Made by a program: the position numbers and the translations under genes
Notes under the pieces: model-generated
What the model saw: only the letters and a program-made list of their open reading frames with translations
Database searches by the model: none
What the model was told of the DNA's origin: nothing
Shown: positions 32,993 to 45,000 of the stretch, piece by piece
Layout: each line of letters starts with the position of its first letter
Position numbering within the stretch: the stretch's first letter is position 1
Source: Echeneis naucrates
Taxonomy: Eukaryota > Chordata > Actinopteri > Carangiformes > Echeneidae
Assembly: GCF_900963305.1 (NCBI RefSeq)
Contig: NC_042511.1
Coordinates: forward strand, 72,001 to 136,000
DNA length: 64,000 nt
Direction of reading: 5' to 3'

Positions 32993-35900
32993 TCAGTTGA
33001 TGGTGAGGCAGAGCCACTGCAGGAAGAGAAGCAGAGATCAGAAATCAGTGTCCTGGTCCAGCAGACAGACCAGTCAGACCAGTAAAGGACTGTCTCACCT
33101 GCTGCAGGTCCAGGTCAACCTTCCCCTGTTTCTTCTTGTCCAGAGTTCTGAACATTTCTGTGGAAAAAGAAGCAAATTTATTTAAGGCCAGACACAGCGG
33201 CAATACTGCTAGGTAGGGGTGGAGTCAGCGCGAGGGGGCAGGGCTCACTGAACAGCAGCTCCAGTCGGATCAAACAGCTGGTGAAAGAGTCAAAGTCGAT
33301 GGAAAAACTCCTGTCAGAGAATTGACTGATGATGTTTTCAACCACTAAGCTGTTCACGTGGAAACCTGGAGACACACAAACACACACACAGATGCACAAA
33401 CAGACAGACACACCTTAGTTTGCAGTAACATTGACTAACCCAGACCAGAACATTCAACTCAATTCTGAGCTCTTGGAAACTGGGCCATCTTTGGTCTCCT
33501 CAAGTCTTACAACAGTTACTTAAATCTTGGAATATGGTCCTGGAATCACAACTGGACCCTGAGAGGAACTACAGGATCATCTTACCGGCCTCAGCCAGAG
33601 CTGCTCTCATCTCATGACTGCTCATCATCCCAGAACCATCTGAGTCATGACTCTTAAAGATCTCCTAGACACAAAGTGAAGAGAAAGACGGAACAGACTG
33701 CTGTTTAAAGAACAAAATCAGGTCAGTAGAATAAGAAGGTTTCTCCATAAGGTTTTTCTTCTGGTTTTTTGATCTTTAAGTAACACACCTCTGTGATCTT
33801 AAAGGCACAAAGTTTTGCTGTTGCCACAGAGCTAACATTAGCAACAACATGAATGTTAATAATGCTAACTGTTTCATATTCTCTCTTTTCTATTGTCACT
33901 TTGTCCCAACAAATCCATGAGAAGTCTTCAGTTGATTCAAAATACTGCAGCCTGAGTACTGACAGGAACTAGAAACAGATCACATTTCACCTGGTAGCTC
34001 CAGAAAAACAGACTCACCAGGTATGTCTGAATCTTTGTCCACAGAGTGTGAAACTCTACCAGACCCAGGGCAGCACTGCCGTCCATCTGAGGACCAGTTA
34101 AAGATCAACTTGCACGGTTAGACACAGTTCCACAATAGAGAAGCAGGTCTTGCTGTAGGCAGCCATGTAATCCAGCAAACACACCGAAGAATAGCTGAAT
34201 TGTTAGGATCTGATGTGAGTGATTGAGTGAGTGAGGAACATGAAGGATATGTCCAACAGGCTGATGATGCTGCGGCATGTCCGAAGACTAAACCCGTCAG
34301 TTTTCACATCAGATCCTTCGACAGACAACACACACATAAATATTCAGAGACTGAAGTTAAAAACCAGCTGTCAGGACTCCTGAAACTTTGATGCGATAGA
34401 AATCAGGCACTGTGTTCAGAGTGTCTATCTCTCTTTTGATTGGCTGACTGAATTATTATCATTAGAGCTCCAGAGAGGCCTGAGAAAAGAAATTTAAAAG
34501 CATGGACATTTAATATAAAACATGAAAGTGAAATAAAATCTAATCCATGTTGTCATTCTCTTTGTGGTTGTAAAAAGTTGAGAGAAGTCTGTTCTCACTC
34601 TGAGCGACCACTTTGTCCAGAATCTGCTGGAGCTCGAAGGCTGAAATTTCAGCATCCTGTGGAGACAAAAAATCAGAAAGGAGACATTTCTTCTTCTTCT
34701 TCTTCACATAATACAAGCTTGTCAGTTGAAAGCAGGATTGATTCTTTACGTTTCCAGAGATCTGGACAAAGAGACGTCTGAAGTGAGGGTCCACATCCTC
34801 CCGTCCCATGTCAGGCTGGAAGGAAAAACATGTGATTACATGGGCCAATCACAGAGACTTGGACCATCTGGGGACTCATAATGTGACACTGACCTCCTGG
34901 ATGTCGGCATCCAGCTCCTCCTCCATCGGACTGTAACAAGCACAGGAAACATCAGAACAGCTTCAAGTCAGACCAGTCTGAGCAGTACAGGCCGCAGATC
35001 AGTGTCCTGACCTGCTGTGAGCCTCCTTCTCCGTGAGCACGCGAAGGATGAAGCTTCCTTTGTGATGTGGCTCAAAAGTGGAGGGAACAATGACGTACTC
35101 GCCGGGCAGCAGCTTGAAGCGCCCAAACACCTCCCTCAGATTGATGAAGGTTGGACTGAGAGCCACCGCCGCCGTCCTCAGCAGGACGTCATGCCCCAGG
35201 TGGATGTTACTGCGACCTTTATACTGACCACAGAAGAATAGGCTCAGGTCACCTCTGACAGCTTCCTGTTTCAGGCTCAGTGGGGATCAGCTGACATCTT
35301 CATTTCCTGATGTCAGTCAACTCACCTCGTTAGGCACCTCGGGAGACACACAGACACACACACAGATGATTATTCTTATTGTGCATGTATGTATGTGTGT
35401 GTGTGTCTGTGTGTGTGTGTGTGTGTGTACCTGGTAGATGGCAAACCCAATGGTGTTGAGGTCTCGCCCGAAGCGTCTCTCCCTGCGGATGTCTCTCTGC
35501 ATCAGGCCAATCAGAACAGTGCAGCCCTCCTCGCCATCATGAGGGTCATCGTCCATATCGAGGAGCCGGATGAAGAACTGGGGGTTGGAGCAGAATGTGG
35601 CTGCAGACAGGAAACAAAGAATAAGAAGTGTGAGGACTGAGAAAGTCGGATTGTGGGAGATAAATAAGGTCTTTTACTTCATCCAGAGATGAAAGGTCTG
35701 AGGGTATCCGGTTCTGATGGTCTGAAGGTCTGAGGGTCTGAGGGTCATAATTCTGAAGGTCAGAGGGTCTGATGGTCTAAGATGTCATACCGGGGTAGTT
35801 CCTGCAGCCACCAGCAGTGGACCCCACCCTCCAAGTGCCCTCAAACTCGGCACTGTGCCAGCGACCAACCTCGCCGGTCAATGTGTCAGGTGTAAGGTTG

Positions 35901-37601
35901 CAGATATCAAGGCGGGAAAACTGATGCAGGAAGTCGGCGTAAGACATCCTGCATCAACAAAGAAGAAGAAGGAAGAGTTGATTGTGTCCAACAAACTGCA
36001 CACACACACACGCAGAGACTCACCAGAACTCGCCATCATCAGCGCAGTGATCCAACTTCCTCTTTTCATCTGGACCAACACCATCCCACTGTCCCGAGCT
36101 GTGGGACCAACAGACCAATGACTGAGCCCCACAGGGTCACATGATCTACACCTGGACAGATGCTAAAGCTCAAACAGATGTTGGGGCTCACCTGTCGCTC
36201 CAGGCTCCAGTCCACTCCACCTGACCCCAGGGGTTCCTGATCCTCAGTAGCTCCACAGGAGAACCGCAGTGATGGACCTGCAGAATCACACATCAGGGAA
36301 CCAGCAGCTTCTGTTCTGGTCAACAAACACTACCATGATTTCCCATAATGCCTCACCTGCTCAGCTGCAGTGATGGAGTAAGCGTGGCCTTTTACCAGTT
36401 TCTGACTGGTGATGGCCTCCGTGTCAGCGGAGCTGGAAATCTGACACAAACACGGCAGTGTTAGCACTGAGTTAATTTAAATGAGCTAAAAAGGGTAACA
36501 GTTAAATGAGCTGAATGAACTAATGATGGAAATTAGCAAACAAAGTGAATGAGCTCCCTGATGATTCTGTTAGCTCAGCCAGCTAACTGCAGCTTAGCTG
36601 TTTTGTGTGTAAACACGTGTTGTTATTTATATGAAGTTGCTGACAGACACCTGTTGACCAATCAGAGAAAGAGATTGAAGGTCATAAGTTTTTAGCGTTT
36701 ACGTCGATGGAACAGCCGAGCAGCGAGCCTCGTTGCAGAGCTTTCCTCATGATGTGGAACAGGGTTGGCGGAGCCTCCTTCAGGTCGTACGTCTCTGCGA
36801 TGCCTCCAGTAAAATCCTCAAAGCCCTCGATGCTGGAGCCACCAGACAGAGACTCATAGGAGCTGCTGACCCTGCAGGTCAGGGGGTGGAGACATTGAGA
36901 CACACAAAGCTGCTGTTTGAGCCGTTAAGAACAAACACAACACACCACAAACACATCGTAGGTGCACAACAAAGCTGCAGGTGTGACTCAGCTGAGTCAG
37001 CAGCTTTTATCTGCTGCTCAGTTTGTTTTCCAGGTGGATTGACTGTTGACTGAGTGACACACACGAAGACAGACACAATACACACAGCTGAGCGCCTAAA
37101 CCAAAAGAGCTGCAGCCACAGATGATGAAGGTGAAGTGATGAAAATGACTCCTCACTTGGCGTAGGCCTTTTCCAGCAGGGCGCTCCAGAACTCTCCTCC
37201 ATCAGCCGAGTGGACAAACAGCAGCTTCCCGTCTTTGGTGGGCAGCTGGTCATCCACGACAACATCCACCCACTCTCCATACTGCCACAGCTACAGGAAG
37301 ACACATGATGTCACTTCCTCTACAGGGTCCACCCACCACAGAAGAGCATCATCATTAGAACTTGAGGCTTCTGCTTCTTCACAGGTAAGAGGAATCAGCC
37401 CATCATCAAGCCCCACCCCCTCCTATCTCAGGTATGCATAAGTCACCTGGAAGTGGAAAATGCCGGCGTACTGAGACGTAAAGCTCTGACCAGGAGGCAC
37501 CACTCTGCTCAAAATCTGAGGGTCCAGAGTCAGAGAGGCCATGGCCGCCAGCAACCAACAGTCACCTGACAAACAGAGGCCACATGATCATAGCACCACA
37601 G

Positions 37602-37650
<49 letters not shown>

Positions 37651-38331
37651 TGTGTGCTCACCCAGGGTGCCCTGACAGATGTCAGTTCTTTTTGCTCCAT
37701 CAACAATGAACTGAGGATCAGAACACAGCTCCTGATTGGATGAGACAGCAGGAATAATGCCTGTCTTCATTAACAGGAAGTAGATCTTCTTCTCTTAACA
37801 GGTCAAAGGTCAGGGAGTCCTGCTCTGATTTAATGTTTGTTCTTTCTGTCTTTTTAGTTTTGAGTGCTGCAGAAGTTCGTTTACAATGTAAACAAAATAA
37901 CACAATGACATGATAATTCCAATGTAATGATTGTCATTCTGTTACAGGTCTGGCGCTCAGTCGGTCTCAGACTTCACTCTGGATACTGAGGACCTAACCA
38001 ACATGTTATGGATGGATAGACGAAGCCCTGCTTACATACTAGAGACAGAAAAGTTGATGAAAACCATCACTGTTCATCGTTCCTGACTCACCGTCGGCCG
38101 TTTCCACTCCACTCCAATGGTTTTGGAGGAATACCGTCCCAGCCGGTTGTAGCCCAGAGAGTCCCAGTTTGCTGGGAAGGTCGGGTCACAGAACAGCGAG
38201 TTGGTCTGCAGACACTCCTTCCGCAGCTTCTCAAAGTCCTGTTGGTTGAATGGAATGGCGTTGGCCCAGCTGCCACTACCATCCTGCTCCCGGGCCTTCC
38301 GCCGGCTCAACTCAGCCACTATGCTCGCCAT
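32993..38331 (-). CDS. capn8: Classical calpain, calpain-8/2-like (cluster gene B)
   Basis: Complete calpain of 700 residues in 21 exons: 38092-38331, 37662-37731, 37447-37565, 37157-37290, 36703-36871, 36357-36440, 36192-36277, 36024-36098, 35791-35948, 35431-35600, 35326-35337, 35012-35223, 34894-34930, 34750-34815, 34599-34656, 34251-34315, 34018-34086, 33586-33664, 33249-33365, 33099-33157, 32993-33016. The protease triad is intact: Cys in [12 protein letters not shown], His in [10 protein letters not shown], Asn in [10 protein letters not shown]. The C2-like domain has [16 protein letters not shown], and an EF loop reads [32 protein letters not shown] and [10 protein letters not shown] resemble CAPN8 more than CAPN2, but the gene is divergent ([11 protein letters not shown] where relatives have FW.NPQ). 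Human CAPN8 is a gut-enriched calpain. The intron at 34087-34250 starts with AT rather than GT. The capn8 label is a best guess; calpain identity is certain. Confidence 0.9.
34087..34250 (-). other. AT-AG U12-type intron, calpain gene B
   Basis: On the gene strand the donor reads ATATCCTT straight after the codon for Asp, the consensus of AT-class U12 introns. The 3' end has TCTTTAACT, close to the U12 branch site, a dozen bases before CCTCAG. The protein frame and the exon lengths (65 and 69 bp, as in gene A) need this donor. Confidence 0.75.
35391..35430. repeat. (GT)n run directly after a calpain donor site
   Basis: On the gene strand, exon 35431-35600 ends CAG|GTACACACACAC, so the dinucleotide run starts within the donor itself. 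Confidence 0.8.
37603..37650. repeat. (TG)n microsatellite
   Basis: About 23 TG units in the second intron of calpain gene B, a dozen bases from the exon 2 donor. Calpain A has a (CA)n run in the same intron. Confidence 0.85.
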
Positions 38332-38779
38332 CCTGAGTCTACCAAGAGTCTATTGAACGTCCTCAGAGGGTCGACCAACAGTCTGAGAGTCAGTTTGTGT
38401 GGAGCTGGTTAGGTGCAAGGGGGCGAGGCCTCAGTCAAGGTGTGGTGTGATAACAGCTGAATCATTCAGAGAACAAACAGTCTGCTAAACTGAGAGAGCG
38501 AGTTTTAACCACTTTCATTTGTTCACAAAAAAATAAGCAAACAAACAAACAAAAAAAAACCACATACAACAAAGGTAATTAAATAAAAATACATTTAGTT
38601 TAAATTATACTCAGCTCAGAATATTTCCAAAAACCAGCTGATCATTTTGTACACAACACAGACTTCTCTGAACTTCATATCTTTTTGAACTGATTCACAT
38701 TATTTGACATGAAAAAACTGAAATCAGTTTTTAACCGTATCTTCAGCATCCATTTGTAAATGAGTTACATCAGCATTGA

Positions 38780-40860
38780 ATGAGCCCACATAAGTCATCA
38801 TTTTTGCTTGGCTGAAGAGAAAATGAATGAGGTGACATTTAATTTTTCCTCCTTGTTGTACCTATAACTCAAAATGAACGTGTGATGTGAGAAGACCTCA
38901 TTGAACAAAACAAACCAGGTGTCAGGAAGCGGAAGAGAGAGAGAGCAGCCAACCACACTGTGAGAAACAGTGAAACACTGTCTCTGTCTGGGAACAGAAG
39001 GGACAGCTGTCATCCACATCTGGACTGATGATGACACCATAGCGTGCCCTCCACTCAGGCCTCTGAGGCTCCGTCAGGGCCAGATGGGCTCTCCATGGAG
39101 TGTTGGCTCTGTCTTTGAGCTTGTTCTGATTCGGTTTCACCATTAAGTAATACATTGCTTTGCCCCCCACCATGCTCAACTTTAAAATAGTGTCGTTGCT
39201 CGACTGTAACAGACAGGAACAAGTCTAACGTCGGGAAGAGGATCAGAGCACTCTGGCTGAATCAGTCCGCTGCAGAAACAGTTCAGACTGAGTCAGCTGC
39301 TGTTTCCAGGTTCTCAGCAGGAGGCTGGCCTGATTGACTGACCTGATCCCCAAACCAGAGGCATCCCTGCAGCATCGTCCAGGTGGGGGCAACACACCTC
39401 CACCACACAGCCCAGTGTGAGGATTCTGGCCTCACACAGTTTTTGGAGCAGCGTTGGCCCTGCTCCACACCTCAGCCGAGTCCCATGAATCACTGGCTCT
39501 TTGGGAAGCTAGGTGAAGGAGTCACAGTTTTTCAGTCTCTCTTTGGTGAACATCCCCCAGACCTTAAAAACTCCTCCAAGTCTCTATAGAAACATGGGAG
39601 ATTGTCCAACTTGTGTCCATTTAAATCCATTAAAAACATCGACTCAGCCAGACTCAGCCCCCCACACTGCTCCAGTAAGGCATGAGCTACGGGTCTCCAG
39701 ACCAAATCAACAGGTCCCGTGAGGAGTCTCTGGATGAACTGGAGTCTGAAAGCAGCCCCCCTACCCGCCAAGTGGACCAATCCATGACCCCCCCTCCTCG
39801 GGCAGGAAAAGGACACTCTGTGGGACCCAGTGTAGACAGTCCCAAAATAAGTCCACTACGACAGCCTGCACTCTGGACAGAAGGTTGGTGGGGGGATCTG
39901 TGCACGTCAGCTGGTGCCACAACATGGAGGACACAAAGCTGTTGATGATCAGGGCATGACCTTTCAAAGACAGGTTGGGAAGGATCCACTTCCAGGCTTT
40001 CAGACAGCCTTCAACTTTTTCTAGAAAGCTGTCCTAGTTTTTGGAGGAGAAGGTCTCATCACTAAGATGAACCCCCAGATATTTGAGACCTCCCCTTCTC
40101 CACTCTAGGCTTTCAGGTAGACACAGCTTCTTTCGACTGCTAGAGCTTCACTTTTTGTCCAGTTCACTTTAGCCAAGGAGAGTCTTTCCAAGACAGACCA
40201 CAGTTTCACAGAGAGCATCTATATCACATACATTTTTTACAAGGATAATAACCACCACCATTAATCTTCAGTCCAGGTACAAGATCTGGATCTGGGCAAT
40301 GAGACCAGAGCTGAACCCAAAAGCCTGCAATGACTGCCACAAGTACTGGTGCTCAACCCGGTCAAAAGTCTTTTCTTGGTCCAGAGAAATCAGACCAGGC
40401 TCACAGCTCGATGAGCCTGAGAGGCCCAAAATGTCCAGTCAAAGTAATGTTGTCAGATATCAACCTCCTGGGTACACAGTAAGTTTGGTCCACATGAACA
40501 ACCTGCTCCACCACTTTTCTTAAACTTTAGACAGCAGTTTGTAGTCGGTGCAGAGGAAAGACACGCTGCCAGTTCTTGTCCTGTAGGTCCTGTAGGTCTC
40601 CTTTCTTTGGAAGGAGGTTGAGGACAGCCCTCCTACAACTCAGAGGCAGCCTTCCTCTGCTCAGACTGTCCCTGAGAACATCCAACAACCGGCAAGAAAA
40701 CCTTGTAGAAGTTTGCAGGTAGAGCATCTGTCCCGGCAGCCTTCCCAGTGTGCCAGCAGCTCCTGGTAGAAACCCACAGCACACCTCAAAATCTCAGCCG
40801 ACCACACAGACCTGGCCATGTCCTTTGTGACATTTCAAGTGTACTGTAGGCAGAGCTGTT
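38780..40860 (-). mobile_element. Degenerate Tx1/L1-type LINE, reverse transcriptase fragments
   Basis: Read on minus from the right, the order is that of a Tx1-clade ORF2. The reverse transcriptase entry block RGRLPLSCRRAVLNLLPKKG is near 40640. HEAD-like middle stretches follow, then GLVHLAGRGAAFRLQFIQ and DLVWRPVAHALL near 39700-39790. The C-terminal zinc-knuckle-like block RARYGVIISP...CPFC...VFHCF is near 38960-39060. Several stops and frame changes separate these pieces and the 5' half is missing, so the copy is dead. It lies between the two head-to-head calpain pairs. Confidence 0.75.
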
Positions 40861-40984
40861 TGGTTTTAACCTTCCCTAAATCCCCCCACTGTTGTAGGGA
40901 ACTGTACTCACCAAAAGGACTTAAAAACACATTTGAAAACTTTGTAGGACAGTAGAGACACGTTGAAATGTCAGTTTGGACTTT

Positions 40985-41270
40985 TACATTTTATATCCTT
41001 AATAAAGATGCAGCTGCAATGGCAGTATTGAACACTCAGTGGTTTAAGCGTTCAGTGAGTGTCCACAGCGCAATATATTTATTTCCACCGTTTTCTGCAC
41101 TAAAGCTAATTCTCAACTGTACATATATTTGTAAATATATTCTTACATTTTATTTTTTAGTTTATCTTTTATCTTTCTTATTTTATAATTATATTTTGCA
41201 CCAAAAAGTTGTCTCTAAATTTCATTGTACGTTGTGTATGATGACAATAAAAGCATTCCACTTCTAATTC
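40985..41270 (+). mobile_element. L2/Rex-type LINE 3' end
   Basis: An AT-rich tail with TTTTATTTTTTAGTTTATC-like sequence leads to TTGCACCAAAAAGTTGTCTC, AAATTTCATTGTACGTTG and GATGACAATAAAAGCATTC. That is the familiar 3' end of fish L2-family LINEs. It adjoins the 5' side of the Tx1 remnant in the opposite orientation. Confidence 0.6.
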
Positions 41271-41640
41271 ACTTGCCAGTTGGGCTCGAACCTTCTGGTA
41301 CTCAGGGTCGCAGAAAGAAAGCTGCCCCAAGCTTCCTGAGTTCTTCATGAACAATCTAACCGAGTCATGGCAGAACTGAAGGTCTGGAAACCTTCACAGC
41401 CTTCATCCCCTTTGTGTCCCTGAGAAAGGTCCTGATCCTGAGGGAAGAATAACCGCTCTGCATCTCCACCTGCATTCGGTCCTCCTCACTGTCAGTCTGC
41501 TGTGTTACTGCGTGTTACTGTGTGTTACTCTGTATGAGGGGACACAATATCCAAAAACAACCCCAGAAGAAAAAAATAACAATAAAAAAACATAAAGTTG
41601 GAAAAACTTACAAAAGCTTTCATAAACGCTCCGACACACT
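41271..41640. other. Unassigned spacer
   Basis: No gene, domain or repeat that I recognise. The run GTGTTACTGCGTGTTACTGTGTGTTACTC near 41500 is a short imperfect tandem repeat. Confidence 0.4.
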
Positions 41641-41644
41641 ACAG

Positions 41645-41866
41645 AGAAAGAGAGAGACATTAAGCACTGCACTTAGAGAGAGAGAGAGAGAGAGACATTA
41701 AGCACTGCTCTTAGAGAGAGAGAGAGAGAGAGACATTAAGCACTGCACTTAGAGAGAGAGAGAGAGAGCGACATTAAGCACTGCACTTAGAGAGAGAGAG
41801 AGAGAGAGACATTAAGCACTGCACTTAGAGAGAGAGAGAGAGAGAGACATTAAGCACTGCTCTCTC
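41645..41866. repeat. 38-bp minisatellite upstream of calpain gene C
   Basis: The word CATTAAGCACTGC occurs at 41658, 41696, 41734, 41772, 41810 and 41848, exactly 38 bp apart each time. Units are joined by (GA)n runs and vary by single bases (CTGCACTT or CTGCTCTT). The array ends at a GC-rich hairpin. Confidence 0.95.
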
Positions 41867-41867
41867 T

Positions 41868-41908
41868 CCGCCCTGAGGGGAGGGGCCTACCCCCTCCCCT
41901 CAGGGCGG
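41868..41908. repeat. Perfect GC-rich inverted repeat (18-bp arms, 5-base loop)
   Basis: Left arm 41868-41885 (CCGCCCTGAGGGGAGGGG) is the exact reverse complement of 41891-41908, with the loop CCTAC. It lies about 110 bp before the gene C start codon, so it falls in the core promoter or 5' UTR and could form a strong hairpin in DNA or RNA. Confidence 0.95.
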
Positions 41909-42015
41909 GGCTCTGGATCATCTGGATCGGACTCGGTCTGAATCTTCGCTGCAGGAAACTTTAGGAACTTTGTAGGTGAACTCGGTCTTCTGTCTGGACG
42001 TCCTTCTCATCCATT

Positions 42016-45000
42016 ATGTCCGGCGTCGCGTCCACTTTGGCCAAGAAACGGGCCATGGCGGCGGGTTTCGGCACCAACGCCAACGCATCCCGGTACCTGA
42101 ACCAGGACTTCGGCTCTCTGCGGGCCCAATGTCGGTCCTCCGGACAGCTCTTCTGTGACCCGACCTTCCCCGCCGCTCCGGAGTCTCTGGGCTTCAACGA
42201 GCTGGGCCGGAGCTCCTACAAGACCCGGGGAGTCACCTGGAAGAGACCCACGGTGAGTTCTCGGGCCTGGCCCCGGTTCAGGAAGGGTACGGGTGGGTTT
42301 GCACGCGAGGGTGGGGTCGGGGGGGGGGGGTGTTACTGAAAGAGAGACTGGTGTGATGTCACAGTGATGACACCGTGACGTCACTCTATCTGGCTGACGT
42401 GTGTGTCTGAGGGACATCAGAGACAAACCGCCCAGCTGAGACTTCAGAGCTGTAATCAGACCAGCTGATAAAAGAAACTTTTACTTTGATTTAATTATGA
42501 AATCAGAGTCGGAGGTCCTGAATACCACAGAGATGACTTACTGCCGCCATCAAATCTGTTTCAACCCAGCAAACTTTCTGTACAATCTGTTAACTGGCTG
42601 GAGTCGATGTGTCACTGAGTGTTTTCGCTCAAGCAGGAAGTGAGCAGAGGAAGAGGAGGGAGTGGCTTAACCACAACACAGTGAGGAGACTCGAACCTCC
42701 AGACCATCCACAAACACCATGCTCAGTATATGTTTCCTCTGTGCCACTGAAGCTAGCCTGCTAAAAGCTAAAACGCTGGAGGTGTTGTGACCTTTGTCCT
42801 TCTAAACATCAACATGGCTGATGCTCTGATCATCACCTGCATCAGGAGGACACATTCATTCTCCTGTCAGGACCAAGTGAAAGCAAATTCTTCATGGTCC
42901 AGTGTTCAGGGTTTTCTCACAGTCTATTTATTATAAACTGTAAGAATTCATTTATTACTAAGAAGTTTTGTGAGACGGAAGCAGGCAGACGCTCTGTCTT
43001 CTCTAACTGACCGTCTGATGACTGCCACAACAGTTTGGTCACATCTGACGACAACGTGGTTATAAAACATCTGATAGAATCCCTGAAGGTTCGGTCCTGA
43101 TCCTCAGTCTCTGTCTCTCCTTCAGGAGCTGGTCTCTAACCCTCAATTCATCATGGGTGGCGCCACCAGGACCGACATTTGCCAGGGAGCTCTGGGTGAG
43201 TTTTCCTAACTGTCCCTGAACACACCACTGAGAGTTGCCAGTTGAGCTGCTGCTCATGTGCAGACAGGCTGGCAGGTACACTGCAGGGGGTGGGGTCTGC
43301 CTGAGCAGGTCCTGGGGTCAGAGGTCACTGATAGCTGTTGTGTCCGCTCTGCTCTCAATATACAGACCAATCACAGGATCAGCCTGTCAATGTTGACCCT
43401 TTTCTTTTAGTTTTAAATGTGAGAATGGATCATCAGGAGCTCGAGAACCACAGAACATAATGAGAACCAGCTGACCGGATCTGGATCACCCCGCTGAGCT
43501 CTGATTGGCTCAGCAGGAAGACGGAGGACTGCCAGCTACTGTTAGAGGGCGAGAGCCTGAAACATAGAGAAAGAGGGAGAGGGAGGGGAGGGCATTGGGC
43601 TGTCAACCAACGGGGACACACCCTCACACACACAGTGTGTGTGTCTGTGTGAGTCAGCTGCCTCTGTAGACCGCAGCAGCAGATTTCTTGTTGTGTAACC
43701 TCAGATTTGTTGTCACACGCACAAACATTTGAATCCAACTGAAACAAGACTCAACAAATTCTCCAAACGTCTATTGCTCCAGGAATTCAGTGCAGAGTGA
43801 GCTGTCCCCTGAGTCCTTTAGGGGACTGTATTTGTGTTATTGTGCGACTTTGTGCAACCTGCTGTTAGTCTGATAGGAGGACGCTGGGTCATGACCTCAC
43901 TTCCTGTGGTGGCTCAGACGCAGCGTCATTAAGAAACATTATATTTAAGTTAATAATGTCAATAAAACAGGACCCAGCCGGACTGGACAGCATGTGCTCC
44001 CGGTCCCTTCAAGTCCCAGTTGGTTATGTCTGCATTGTTACTGAGCAACTTCCTGTTTGTCCAGGCGACTGCTGGCTTTTGGCCGCCATCGCTTCACTGA
44101 CCCTGAACGAGTACGTAATGGCCAGAGTGGTTCCCACGGACCAGGGCTTTGGTGAGGACTATGCCGGGATCTTCCACTTCCAGGTAATAGAGACACAGCG
44201 AGACAGACAGACAGTCGTTTGGACAGAAACAGACAGACAGGTTGTGTGTCTGTGTCTGTGCAGTTCTGGCAGTTTGGGGAGTGGGTGGACGTGGTGATCG
44301 ACGACCGTCTGCCTGTCAAAGATGGCGAGCTGATGTTCGTCCACTCGGCAGAAGGGAGGGAGTTCTGGAGCGCTCTGCTGGAGAAGGCCTACGCCAAGTA
44401 AGACTTCTTGTTGACCGTGTGGACACCTGGGAACGCAGTGACATCACAGAAAACGTTGTGGTCATCAGGGTTGTGTTGTTGGAGGTGTCATGTATGTTGT
44501 TTTACGCTCACCTGCTGCTTTTTGTTTTGTTGCAGGGTTAATGGCTGCTATGAGGCGCTGTCTGGTGGCTCAACCACCGAGGGCTTTGAGGATTTTACTG
44601 GAGGCATCGCTGAAAACTACGACCTCCAACGACCTCCAAACAACCTGTTCCAAATCATCAGAAAGGCCCTCGAGGCTGGAGCCCTGCTGGGCTGTTCCAT
44701 AGATGTGAGTGCCTGCTGCTGCTGATGATGATGATGAAGTTGGTAATGATGATGATGACTTTTCTTTGTTTCTGTGCAGATCACCAGCGCTGCAGACTCG
44801 GAAGCTGTCACTCGTCAGAAGTTGGTGAAAGGCCACGCCTACTCTCTGACTGGTGCCGTGGAGGTGATGTCACGCCCTGTTGATGAGGTATTTGATGAGG
44901 TCACATGATCCAGGGGAGAGTGACACGCTCTCCTGTTTGGTTCCAGGTAAACTATCGCGGCCGGCAGGAGAAACTGGTGAGGATGAGGAACCCCTGGGGT

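Noticed and set aside
41645-41866. Possible CRISPR-like array of regularly spaced words
   Set aside because: The stretches between the repeated words are (GA)n and not unique spacers, and the genome is a vertebrate. It is a minisatellite.
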